Positions 17,697-24,895 of a DNA stretch of 64,000 bases are shown one piece after another. Source of the DNA: Saccharicrinis aurantiacus. GTDB taxonomy: Bacteria; Bacteroidota; Bacteroidia; Bacteroidales; Marinilabiliaceae. The stretch is taken from NCBI RefSeq assembly GCF_001660705.2, contig NZ_LYBV02000001.1, forward strand, positions 186,001 to 250,000. Direction: 5' to 3'. Below the pieces are notes generated by a model. The model did no database searches. It saw only the letters and a program-made list of their open reading frames with translations, and was not told where the DNA came from. The number at the start of each line of letters is the position of its first letter. The first letter of the stretch is position 1. The position numbers were made by a program, and so were the translations under genes.

Positions 17697-18659
17697 ATGG
17701 AATTTATAATTATACATTTTTCAGGAACAGGCAATACAGAATTAATAAGTAACAAAATAAAACAAAGGCTTGAGAGAAATAATCATAGAGTAGATTTAAT
17801 CTCTATTGAGGACATAGACATGCTAAAAACTATTGATTTTTCCGATAAAGTTATTGGTTTTGGTTACCCCGTTTATAAATTTACCTTCCCTGATAATTAT
17901 CTGAAAGTATTTCCTGTACTACAAGAAAAGTGTAGGAATAATACATGTTTTCAATTTTGTACTTATGCTCGTTTTACAGCAGATGTATTTTATGATTTTT
18001 CGAAAAAGTTGAAAAAGCTTAATTTTAAGTTAATTGGTCAGAAAAGTTTTAAATCACCTTCAAATGGAATATCCGCAAGAAAACCTGAAAATGATTATGA
18101 ATATGAAAATGTTATGTTTTTTGAAGATGACATTACAAGAAAGATTGATGATTTTGTAATCGAAATATTGGATAATATAAATGGACATAGGAAAATTGTA
18201 CAGAAAAAACCTCATATCCTTGCCCCACTAAGACTGAAAATTGTTAAAGATATTGAAATTACGAAATATCCAAAATTGCAGATAGATACAGATGCTTGTA
18301 AAAATTGTGGTTTGTGTGCAAAAAAATGTCCCGATTCAAATCTTGTAAACCAAGGAGATTATATTGAAATAGTAGATAACAAAGACTGTTTGCACTGCTT
18401 AAGATGTATGCATCATTGTCCGTCGAATGCAATTAATTTCGGGAAATTAACACAAGGCGATAATCGTTATACAATCAAAAAACGGAATTGCTTTTTTGAG
18501 AAATCGGCGGGTGGACATAAAGAAAGATACTGGGAAGACTTTGATAGAACACGGGCTATTTGGCGAAAAAATACTATCAAATATTGGTGGAAGCATAGGA
18601 ATAAACCTGAAAAAGAATTAGTAGATTGCAAGAAAACACGAACGCACAACAAATTATAA
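17697..18659 (+). CDS. EFR1-type flavodoxin/ferredoxin fusion protein
   Basis: Probable cytoplasmic electron-transfer protein of 320 residues. The N-terminal flavodoxin-like domain starts MEFIIIHFSGTGNTELIS, with the phosphate-loop-like GTGNTE, and has GFGYPVYKFTFP around residues 60-72. The C-terminal ferredoxin domain carries two complete CxxCxxCxxxCP clusters: CKNCGLCAKKCP (about 200-211) and CLHCLRCMHHCP (about 231-242). Each should hold a [4Fe-4S] cluster. EFR1-family members are widespread in anaerobes, with no settled substrate. Its lysine-rich composition and position between repeats suggest an acquired gene. No partner oxidoreductase is adjacent. Confidence 0.85.
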   Translation: MEFIIIHFSGTGNTELISNKIKQRLERNNHRVDLISIEDIDMLKTIDFSDKVIGFGYPVYKFTFPDNYLKVFPVLQEKCRNNTCFQFCTYARFTADVFYDFSKKLKKLNFKLIGQKSFKSPSNGISARKPENDYEYENVMFFEDDITRKIDDFVIEILDNINGHRKIVQKKPHILAPLRLKIVKDIEITKYPKLQIDTDACKNCGLCAKKCPDSNLVNQGDYIEIVDNKDCLHCLRCMHHCPSNAINFGKLTQGDNRYTIKKRNCFFEKSAGGHKERYWEDFDRTRAIWRKNTIKYWWKHRNKPEKELVDCKKTRTHNKL

Positions 18660-18755
18660 ACGTAATGCGGGGCGAAGTGAGTAACTTAAAAGAAAGTAAA
18701 CTAAACAACGATAGCGGTAATCAATCAGTAATACTTACGTAGTAATATTTTTGAA

Positions 18756-19766
18756 ATGAAATACACCTTAGTAATTATGTTTTTTGGATTAAATATATTG
18801 ACTGCATTTGCAACAACTGCCAGTTATTATAAGATAGAAACGGAGAAAATAACATTTACATCTAGTAATTTTAACAAAGAATATCGATTCAAATACAATT
18901 GTATTACATCAACCATAGAAGATTATTTGAAGGTTACACTATCTAAGAAGGAGTATAAAGAATTCCCTAGAATTGAATTTTCAGTATCTTCATTTAATAA
19001 TCACAATTCCTTACGAATAAGGAAGACAGGTTTTTTCATAATGCTTCATGATACAACCATTATGACTGAGCGAGTATTAAAAGTTTTCAAACATCTTACA
19101 TTTAACTACACAGATTATATTGCAAGGCATAGTGATGAAGAAAACAAACAGTTACTTGATAAAAATGATTTCAGGCATCTATATGCAACTGAACTTGATA
19201 AAACTCAAAAGAAACTTTTAGCAAAAGAATATTATAGAGCTTTTGGATATACGGATAAAAGTCTACACGAAAATACACTATATAGTTACTCAAACGATAG
19301 TATTTACGTTTTTTGTAAAAAAAGAGTCCTTCTAAAGCTTGATAATATTTCAGGAATATTAGATACAGATCATTTAGGTTTTTTCATTTTTGATACTGAT
19401 AGTTCATTTTATCATATAAATCCATATTATGAGCATCATCCTACCGAGGACAGAGAAAAGTGGCTAAAGCCAGGTTATGAGCGTAATATTATATATGGAA
19501 AGCTATCAAAAAGGCATGAATTTGAAAAAGGATATTCATGTGATTTTGAGCTTTTATACGAAGATATTGATAATTACCAAGTATGTTTTTATTACAATAT
19601 TGGTAGATCAAGTTTTCGATATCCAGGTTCTAGGCTTTCTTTTAGTTTAGGTAAATTCAATTCAAAAGAAAAGTTTCTGTATCTAGTGAATGATGATATA
19701 CTTATTTCAAATTACAACGAGTTAGAGCAAGAGTTAATTGACAATATAAAAAATGACGATCGCTAA
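18756..19766 (+). CDS. Hypothetical exported protein
   Basis: I do not recognise this 336-residue protein. It starts with a plausible signal peptide (MKYTLVIMFFGLNILTAFA, about residues 1-20). The mature part is rich in aromatic, Lys and Asp/Glu residues and shows no transmembrane segment, lipobox, repeat or metal-binding motif that I can name. It may be a periplasmic protein of mixed alpha/beta structure. It lies 96 bp after the flavodoxin/ferredoxin gene and before the second copy of the 157-bp repeat. The two genes may therefore form one mobile cassette. AT-rich codon use is stronger than in the flanking IclR and operon genes. It is likely a real gene, given 336 uninterrupted codons and a signal peptide. 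Confidence 0.6.
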   Translation: MKYTLVIMFFGLNILTAFATTASYYKIETEKITFTSSNFNKEYRFKYNCITSTIEDYLKVTLSKKEYKEFPRIEFSVSSFNNHNSLRIRKTGFFIMLHDTTIMTERVLKVFKHLTFNYTDYIARHSDEENKQLLDKNDFRHLYATELDKTQKKLLAKEYYRAFGYTDKSLHENTLYSYSNDSIYVFCKKRVLLKLDNISGILDTDHLGFFIFDTDSSFYHINPYYEHHPTEDREKWLKPGYERNIIYGKLSKRHEFEKGYSCDFELLYEDIDNYQVCFYYNIGRSSFRYPGSRLSFSLGKFNSKEKFLYLVNDDILISNYNELEQELIDNIKNDDR

Positions 19767-20182
19767 TAAATAGGAATGAATGGTCTGCAAGACCCAGCGA
19801 TTATTCGCGGTTGAACTACAACCTGTTTTCAATACCACTCAAGTATTTTAGTCGGGTTTTAAAGTTCTTTATTAGATTTTGGGATTCGTGTTTATTGTAT
19901 AATTTTCAAATGTGCTTTAGCCCTCTTTGCTGCTACATCTGTCCTCACGTGTCGTCCAACTTTAAAGTAGTATAAAAATGAACGCGAAGGGATTCGCGCA
20001 CGAGCGGCGACTCAAAGGTGTTACGTGTAGTTGAGCATAAGATATTTTTTTCTACTTTCATATCCGAATTAGATATTCCCACTTGTGCGTATATTACCCA
20101 ATGAGGTGAGTGTGTAGAATATACGGTATTTTTGTATAGTGAGGTGGTGAGAATATGAGTTAGTTATGGCCAATTAAAAAAA
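19767..20182. other. Non-coding segment between accessory genes, containing repeat copy B
   Basis: These 416 bp hold no supported gene. The second half is the 157-bp repeat described at 20009-20165. The first half contains an RYYYAAC-like GTCCAAC around 19947 and a hairpin-prone GAAGGGATTCGCG patch around 19985. The expected GCTCAAC partner for a cassette beginning at 17651 was not found here. Confidence 0.5.
20009..20165 (+). repeat. 157-bp direct repeat, copy B
   Basis: Second copy of the element at 17496-17652, offset by 2513 bp. It ends at AGTT, directly followed by ATGGCC, so that GTTATGG (20163-20169) spans the point of divergence. The start codon of the next gene is 14 bp further on. 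Confidence 0.85.
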
Positions 20183-21205
20183 ATGAGCAACCGATTTATA
20201 GAATATAATAACAAGAAATACGAAATTCCGAATACTTGGGAAGAATTTGTTAATTCTATGACTTTAAAAAACATTCAATTCAATTCCATAAAACGTGAAA
20301 GGTTTGAAGAAAACTCTTCTTTAATTCGACTATTAGATTCATACTTTCAAGCGCAGCATTCAAAAGGGGAACTTACCCTTCCCGAACTAAAAACAATGGG
20401 AAATGAATCAATAGCTATATTCTCAGATTATGGAGGAGAACACAAAGGCAGTAAATATAACTCATACTCTTTCTTGTTTTGCGGTTGGAATCATTGCTAT
20501 CACATTAGCGAAGCATTAAAAAAGGTCAGAAAAAAATATGATTTGAGTAAGAAAGAAATCTCATTTAAAGATTTGGATTACGGTCCTTCTTTTAGAGCAT
20601 TAGACGAATATTTAGAGACAATTGACCGTAATGTTTATGGATTTTCACTTACAATTCTTATCGACAGGAAATTGAGTTCATTGTTTATTGGAAATGAGAA
20701 TATACATTTGCTTAAGGAAATAGAAAATGCAGGATTGGGTCGTTGGCATAAAAAAGCCGCTGAAAAGCTTATGAGGATATTACATGTAATAGGATATGTA
20801 TTACCTCTTATTGCAGATTCAGACCAGAAGGTTATTTGGATGAGTGATAAGGACCCTGTTATTCAAAATAGTGAGATGTTCAATAATGCTTTAGGTTTAT
20901 TGAAAGCTGTGCTTAAAGTATACTCTGACAATAAATACAAACAAATTGGTGGATCAAAATTGCCTTTTGCAAATAAAGATATCCATACAATGGATTTATT
21001 AAGTGTAACAGATTTGATTGCAGGGTCAGTTGAACAATATTTTACAACTGAGCAAAAAGAAGGAAGTCCATTTTTGAAGAATGGAGCCGAAAAAGTTATC
21101 AAATGGTTGGCAACATCAGGTGATTTCTTGAAAAAGGAGGTGATACGTATACATAATGTTGACAATGAGTTAAGAATTGAAGGAATTAAATTTAAGAAAG
21201 AATAA
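20183..21205 (+). CDS. Hypothetical cytoplasmic protein in a cassette-like unit
   Basis: I cannot assign this 340-residue protein with confidence. It has no signal peptide or membrane segment. The stretch ESIAIFSDYGGEHKGSKYNSYSFLFCGW (about residues 73-100) and the later DLLSVTDLIAGSVEQYF (about 271-287) faintly resemble the DUF3800 family, which has an Asp-containing strand near the start and a D-x-hydrophobic-AG motif near the end. If so, it would be an RNase H-like fold of unknown role. The gene is tightly framed: GTTATGG lies 14 bp before its start, and the complementary CCATAAC lies 3 bp after its stop. This arrangement fits a single-gene mobile cassette. Confidence 0.6.
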   Translation: MSNRFIEYNNKKYEIPNTWEEFVNSMTLKNIQFNSIKRERFEENSSLIRLLDSYFQAQHSKGELTLPELKTMGNESIAIFSDYGGEHKGSKYNSYSFLFCGWNHCYHISEALKKVRKKYDLSKKEISFKDLDYGPSFRALDEYLETIDRNVYGFSLTILIDRKLSSLFIGNENIHLLKEIENAGLGRWHKKAAEKLMRILHVIGYVLPLIADSDQKVIWMSDKDPVIQNSEMFNNALGLLKAVLKVYSDNKYKQIGGSKLPFANKDIHTMDLLSVTDLIAGSVEQYFTTEQKEGSPFLKNGAEKVIKWLATSGDFLKKEVIRIHNVDNELRIEGIKFKKE

Positions 21206-21208
21206 AAG

Positions 21209-21404
21209 GCCATAACAATGCATCACAAAACATAAGGACAACAGTGGATTATGGAACTTTTGAGCATTTAATCGAGCCCGCCAAATTTGCAATTTGATGT
21301 GTTGATTAAAAAATTTAAATTTGTGTCTAATTGCAAATTTGGCTCTGAGCAACAAGGTAATTTTGTGTTTAAAAATCCTTACGTTTCATATGCCAACGTT
21401 ATGG
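21209..21404. repeat. attC-like palindromic segment after the hypothetical gene
   Basis: CCATAAC (21209-21215) and GTTATGG (21398-21404) are exact complements, 196 bp end to end. Inside are perfect 15-bp inverted repeats, GCCAAATTTGCAATT (21280-21294) and AATTGCAAATTTGGC (21329-21343), separated by 34 bp. The nested palindrome could fold into one long hairpin as integron attC sites do. However, the heptamers depart from the strict RYYYAAC/GTTRRRY consensus and the length is greater than known attC sites. No gene is present. Confidence 0.5.
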
Positions 21405-21408
21405 ATAT

Positions 21409-21736
21409 GCACATTTACTTTTTAAGCAAGCTCCACCCGAGCTGGAATTGCACATTTAATTCATAAGCAAGCTTCACCCGAGCCGGAAATGCACATTTAC
21501 TTCAGCAGCAAGCTCCACCCGAGCTGGAAATGCTCTTTTACTTCAGCAGCAAGCCCCACCCGAGCCGGAAATGCACATTTACTTCAGCAGCAAGCTCTAC
21601 CCGAGCCGGAAATGCACATTTACTTCAGCAGCAAGCTCTACCCGAGCTGGAAATGCTCTTTTACTTCAGCAGCAAGCTCCACCCGAGCTGAAATTGCCCT
21701 TTTACTTCAGCAGCAAGCTTCACCCGAACATATTCT
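21409..21736. repeat. Minisatellite: eight tandem 41-bp repeats
   Basis: The core GCAAGC recurs at 21426, 21467, 21508, 21549, 21590, 21631, 21672 and 21713, exactly 41 bp apart each time. A unit reads about GCACATTTACTTCAGCAGCA followed by AGCTCCACCCGAGCTGGAAAT. Units alternate between GCACATTTAC and GCTCTTTTAC variants. Each unit holds the short palindrome AGCTC-5-GAGCT. Because 41 is not a multiple of 3, a coding repeat is unlikely; the 85-codon open frame across it is an artefact. Confidence 0.95.
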
Positions 21737-21803
21737 TATGATATAAATAACTTGATTTATTGAGACTTCTGCCCAGGCGATAATAATACCAAGCTAAGTT
21801 TCA

Positions 21804-21840
21804 TAAAAAAGGCCTGCTTCATTTGATTGGAGCAAGCCTT
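21804..21840 (-). terminator. Terminator of the CoA-transferase/oxidoreductase operon
   Basis: On the minus strand AAGGCTTGCT pairs with AGCAGGCCTT (one mismatch) around a 12-nt loop, followed by six T residues. It lies 22 bp after the MaoC-like stop codon. Confidence 0.8.
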
Positions 21841-21862
21841 GATAAAAAATGCTTATAAATAT

Positions 21863-22309
21863 TTATTTATCCTTTTTATTCGCCAATAATATATGATCAC
21901 AAACCAATACTAGCTCGTCTTTTTGATTGAATACCTCAACGTGTTCGTTTACTTGTCCGAACTCTGGTTTTTTCGATTCTGTTTTTTCAGAAATCGTAAC
22001 CTTTACTCGGATGGTATCGCCAATATGAACCGGCTTAATAAAACGCAAGCGGTCGTATCCTTTAGAGAAAGCCTCAGGATTAATCTCTGTAGCCGTCATG
22101 CCAATAGCCACACTAAAAGTTAATGTGCCATGTGCAATGCGTTGCTTAAAAGGCTGTGTTTTGCACCACTCAGCATCCATGTGGTGTGGAAAAAAATCTC
22201 CCGTTTGACCCGCATGAACAACAAAGTCGGTTTCTGTAATCGTTCTACCAAGAGTCTCTCTAAAATCTCCCAGCGTGTAATCTTCGAAATATTGTGATTT
22301 GATATGCAT
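21863..22309 (-). CDS. MaoC-like hotdog-fold hydratase/dehydratase
   Basis: Small hotdog-fold protein of 148 residues, the usual size for single-domain MaoC/R-hydratase enzymes, which add water to enoyl-CoA thioesters. The active-site segment is GDFFPHHMD (about residues 36-44). It keeps the Asp-x4-His dyad of R-specific enoyl-CoA hydratases but has Phe where DxNPxH normally has Asn. The following [14 protein letters not shown] is the typical helix. [16 protein letters not shown] is the conserved C-terminal strand pair. It is the last gene of the minus-strand operon, 94 bp after the SDR gene. With two CoA-transferases upstream, it probably acts on a CoA thioester in the same pathway. The substrate is unknown. 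Confidence 0.85.
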   Translation of the reverse strand: MHIKSQYFEDYTLGDFRETLGRTITETDFVVHAGQTGDFFPHHMDAEWCKTQPFKQRIAHGTLTFSVAIGMTATEINPEAFSKGYDRLRFIKPVHIGDTIRVKVTISEKTESKKPEFGQVNEHVEVFNQKDELVLVCDHILLANKKDK

Positions 22310-22317
22310 ATCTGTTT

Positions 22318-22398
22318 TTTTAGTATCAAGTAACTAGTATCAAGTATCAAGACTGAGTATCGTATCTTGATACTTGTGTCTTACTACTTGATACTTTA
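22318..22398. repeat. GTATCAAG repeat cluster between SDR and MaoC genes
   Basis: Short direct and inverted copies of AGTATCAAG/CTTGATACT fill the spacer (for example at 22321, 22336 and 22343, with complements near 22363 and 22387). The segment TTGTGTCTTACTACTTGATAC is related to TTTTGTCTTACTACTGAATAG near 51135-51155. A partial copy lies at 23187-23215. Confidence 0.65.
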
Positions 22399-22403
22399 TT
22401 TAA

Positions 22404-23174
22404 TTAGCGCCCCATCCAGCCGCCATCAACAAGCATTACAGCTCCTTGCATGTACGAACCTGCTTCAGAACAAAGGAATACAACTGGTCCTGCAAAATCC
22501 TCAGGCTTACCCCATCTTCCTGCTGGAATACGAGATAAAATTTGCTCAGAACGAACTGGATCCTGACGTAAAGCCTCAGTGTTATCAGTATCGATATAAC
22601 CTGGAGCAATAGCATTTACGTTAACTCCTTTTGAAGCCCACTCGTTGGCAAAAGCCATAGTCATTTGACCAATAGCACCTTTACTAGCTGCATAACCAGG
22701 AACGGTGATTCCACCTTGGAATGTTAATAACGAAGCGGTGAATACAATTTTACCCGATCCACGAGCTACCATTTCTTTACCAATTTCGCGAGTTAAAATA
22801 AATTGTGCATTTTGATTTACCTCAATTACTTTATCCCACATTTCGTCTGGATGCTCAGCAGCTGGGGCTCTTAAAATAGTACCCGCATTGTTTACCAAGA
22901 TATCGATAACCGGATTCTCAGCTTTTACTTCTTTAATAAATGCGTATAAAGATGTACGATCAGAAAAATCGCATGTGTAAGCCGTAAACTTACGACCTAA
23001 AGCAGTTACCGCTTTTTCAACAGCACTACCTGTTTTTTCCAAAGAAGCACTCACACCAATGATATCAGCTCCAGCCTCGGCCAATGCCACGGCCATTCCC
23101 ATACCAATTCCTCTTTTACATCCTGTTACTAAGGCAACTTTACCTTCTACGCTAAATTTATTTAAAATGCTCAT
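22404..23174 (-). CDS. Short-chain dehydrogenase/reductase, KduD-like
   Basis: NAD(P)-dependent oxidoreductase of 256 residues. The cofactor-binding motif is TGCKRGIGMGM (about residues 17-27). NNAG appears at about 93-96. The catalytic Ser lies in TASLLTFQGG and the Tyr/Lys pair in GYAASKGA (about 145-168). The pattern VTGCKRGIGMGMAVALAEAG, then ANEWASKGVNVNAIAPGY, then IPAGRWGKPEDFAGPVVFL and VDGGW closely follows 2-dehydro-3-deoxy-D-gluconate 5-dehydrogenase (KduD). A related keto-sugar acid is therefore the likely substrate class. It is the penultimate operon gene, separated from the alcohol dehydrogenase gene by 451 bp of repeats. Family is certain; exact substrate is not. Confidence 0.9.
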   Translation of the reverse strand: MSILNKFSVEGKVALVTGCKRGIGMGMAVALAEAGADIIGVSASLEKTGSAVEKAVTALGRKFTAYTCDFSDRTSLYAFIKEVKAENPVIDILVNNAGTILRAPAAEHPDEMWDKVIEVNQNAQFILTREIGKEMVARGSGKIVFTASLLTFQGGITVPGYAASKGAIGQMTMAFANEWASKGVNVNAIAPGYIDTDNTEALRQDPVRSEQILSRIPAGRWGKPEDFAGPVVFLCSEAGSYMQGAVMLVDGGWMGR

Positions 23175-23256
23175 TGTTTATTTTTTAGTATCAAGTATCA
23201 AGACACAAGTATTAAGATGCCTTACATTCTTGATTAATATTTGTTGTTAATTGTTA

Positions 23257-23346
23257 TTACGTCATTCCGAGGAACGAAGGAATCTCAAGGCGCCTTGAAA
23301 AGACATCTTCTCTTGAGATCGCTTCTTGCATCGCGAAGACGCAATA
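23257..23346. repeat. Palindromic intergenic repeat, copy 1
   Basis: An element of about 90 bp running from CGTCATTCCGAGGAACG to CATCGCGAAGACGCAAT. The inner arms AATCTCAAGG and CTTGAGAT pair, and the outer arms CGTCAT/ATGACG pair in the less-mutated copies. The same element recurs at 23487-23578 and 24766-24858, with a half copy at 24695-24740. Confidence 0.85.
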
Positions 23347-23391
23347 TCGTTTGTAAATCACTACTAACTAATAGCTAAAAACTACTAACTC

Positions 23392-23482
23392 ATTACTGAC
23401 AATCCACTAGGAACTTCATTCCTGTTGGCGTAGCGTTAATATCTTCGAATAACTGTTGAATCTGATCCAATGGTTTTGTATC
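23392..23482 (-). pseudogene. Duplicated 3' end of an alcohol dehydrogenase gene (remnant)
   Basis: On the minus strand this encodes DTKPLDQIQQLFEDI, then NATPTGMKFLVDCQ and a stop, matching the C-terminus of the intact gene at 23626-24639. Five base differences are visible over about 90 bp. Four are synonymous and one changes Asp to Asn. There is no start or body of a gene. The bias to silent changes suggests the remnant comes from a once-functional second copy rather than a recent slippage. Confidence 0.8.
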
Positions 23483-23484
23483 TA

Positions 23485-23715
23485 ATTATTGCGTCATTCC
23501 GAGGAACGAAGGAATCTCAAGGCGCCTTGTAAAAAACATCTTCCCTTGAGATCGCTTCTTGCATCGCGATGACGCAATATCGTTTGTAAATCACTACTAA
23601 CTAATAGCTAAAAACTACTAACTCATTACTGACAATCCACTAAGAACTTCATTCCTGTTGGCGTAGCGTCGATATCTTCGAATAATTGTTGAATTTGATC
23701 CAATGGTTTTGTATC
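23485..23715. repeat. Tandem duplication, copy 2 (overlaps the intact gene end)
   Basis: Second unit of the 231-bp tandem duplication. It begins with the palindromic element at 23487-23578 and runs into the last 90 bp of the functional alcohol dehydrogenase gene. Confidence 0.92.
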
Positions 23716-24639
23716 AGTAATAATACTTTCGAAAGGATATTCGTTTTTAGTAATTAACTCGATTGACTCTTCGTAATCTTCTTTTTCGTATACACGAGCA
23801 CCAACTAATTCAAGCTCTTTCCAAAAGAATTTGAATAAATCGATTGGTTTTTTCTCGCCATGAATGGCAACCATCACAATTCGTCCTCTGATACCAGCCA
23901 CCTCAGTCATTACATCTAATGACGGTTGAACACCTGCCACTTCAAAAACAACATCGGCTAAACCGCCATTTGTTTTCTTTTCAACGTATTCAACTAAATC
24001 TGTTTTCACAGGATTCACTACTTCAAATCCCATTTCTTCGGCCATTTTAATGCGAATTTCGTTCACCTCAGAAATAACAACATTAGCACCTTTGCTTTTT
24101 GCAACCATGGCAACTAATAATCCGATTGGACCACCACCAAGAACAACTGCTGTTTCTCCTTTTTGTAAACGACCTCTGCGCACATCGTGACAAGCAACTG
24201 AAAGCGGCTCAATTAATGCAGCTAATTTAAGATCAGTCTCTTCTTTTAATTTGTGTAAAGTAAAAGCTGGTACATTCCAATATTGCTGCATGGCACCAGG
24301 ACTATCGATACCAATAAACTTTAACGACTTCGCAATATGTCCGTGCCCTTTATCAGAAGCTGTTTCTCCACGATTATCCAAAGGACGAACCGTAATTTTT
24401 TCACCAACTTTATAACCCGTAACACCTTCGCCAATGGCATCAACCGTACCCGACATTTCGTGTCCAATAATTTGTGGAATATCCACACGTTGATCCATCA
24501 TACCATGGTAAATGTGTACATCTGTACCACAAACACCACAATAGGCTACTTTAATTCTTACTTCACCTGCTGCAGGTGCTTCAATTTCTTTTTCGACTAC
24601 TGAGAAGGATTTATTTCCTTCGTACAACGTTGCTTTCAT
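23626..24639 (-). CDS. Medium-chain alcohol/polyol dehydrogenase (MDR superfamily)
   Basis: NAD(P)-dependent dehydrogenase of 337 residues related to threonine and sorbitol dehydrogenases. The catalytic zinc site is intact: Cys in YCGVCGTDVHIY (about residues 33-44) and HE in IIGHEMSGTV (about 61-70). The cofactor-binding motif is VVLGGGPIGLLVAMVAKSKGA (about 165-185). The structural-zinc loop is degenerate: where most relatives have four Cys, this protein reads RPLDNRGETASDKGHGHIAK with none. It follows the Gfo/Idh gene after 256 bp of repeat DNA, and its own 3' end is partly duplicated. It probably oxidises a hydroxyl of the sugar or sugar acid handled by this operon; the substrate is unknown. 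Confidence 0.88.
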   Translation of the reverse strand: MKATLYEGNKSFSVVEKEIEAPAAGEVRIKVAYCGVCGTDVHIYHGMMDQRVDIPQIIGHEMSGTVDAIGEGVTGYKVGEKITVRPLDNRGETASDKGHGHIAKSLKFIGIDSPGAMQQYWNVPAFTLHKLKEETDLKLAALIEPLSVACHDVRRGRLQKGETAVVLGGGPIGLLVAMVAKSKGANVVISEVNEIRIKMAEEMGFEVVNPVKTDLVEYVEKKTNGGLADVVFEVAGVQPSLDVMTEVAGIRGRIVMVAIHGEKKPIDLFKFFWKELELVGARVYEKEDYEESIELITKNEYPFESIITDTKPLDQIQQLFEDIDATPTGMKFLVDCQ

Positions 24640-24694
24640 TATGGATGTTGAGTTTTAATTATTTTTAATTTAGTGTTGGCTTAAATTCATTAAG

Positions 24695-24740
24695 CATCTT
24701 TCCTTGAGACTGCTTCATTCTTCGCAGTGACGCAATATCG
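24695..24740. repeat. Half copy of the palindromic intergenic repeat
   Basis: CATCTTTCCTTGAGACTGCT through GCAGTGACGCAATATCG matches the right half of the element at 23257-23346, with several changes. The left half is missing. Confidence 0.7.
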
Positions 24741-24765
24741 TAAGTCAATTGAACCTTAATGAGCG

Positions 24766-24858
24766 CCTCGTCATTCCGAGGAACGAAGGAATCTCAAGGC
24801 ATTTTGTAAAATTCATCTCACCTTGTGATGGCTTCTTGCATCGCGATGACGCAATGTC
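24766..24858. repeat. Palindromic intergenic repeat, copy 3
   Basis: CGTCATTCCGAGGAACGAAG through CATCGCGATGACGCAATGTCG. It is inserted between the Gfo/Idh and alcohol dehydrogenase genes and has an almost complete outer palindrome. Confidence 0.85.
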
Positions 24859-24895
24859 GGATGAGATTCACTTCTGACTTCTAGCTAATTACTAT

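Larger units (their letters stand above)
23253..23482. repeat. Tandem duplication, copy 1 (contains a decayed gene end)
   Basis: About 230 bp repeated head-to-tail with copy 2 (23485-23715), offset 232-233 bp. Both contain the palindromic GTCATTCCGAGGAACGAAGG element, the spacer TTGTAAATCACTACTAACTA and the last 90 bp of the alcohol dehydrogenase gene. Confidence 0.92.

Noticed and set aside
21409-21736. CRISPR array
   Set aside because: The units are contiguous 41-bp repeats with no unique spacers, and no cas gene is present.
21489-21746. 85-codon open frame across the 41-bp repeats
   Set aside because: The 41-bp period is not divisible by three, so the peptide only cycles every three units. 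There is no ribosome site, and the composition follows the DNA repeat.
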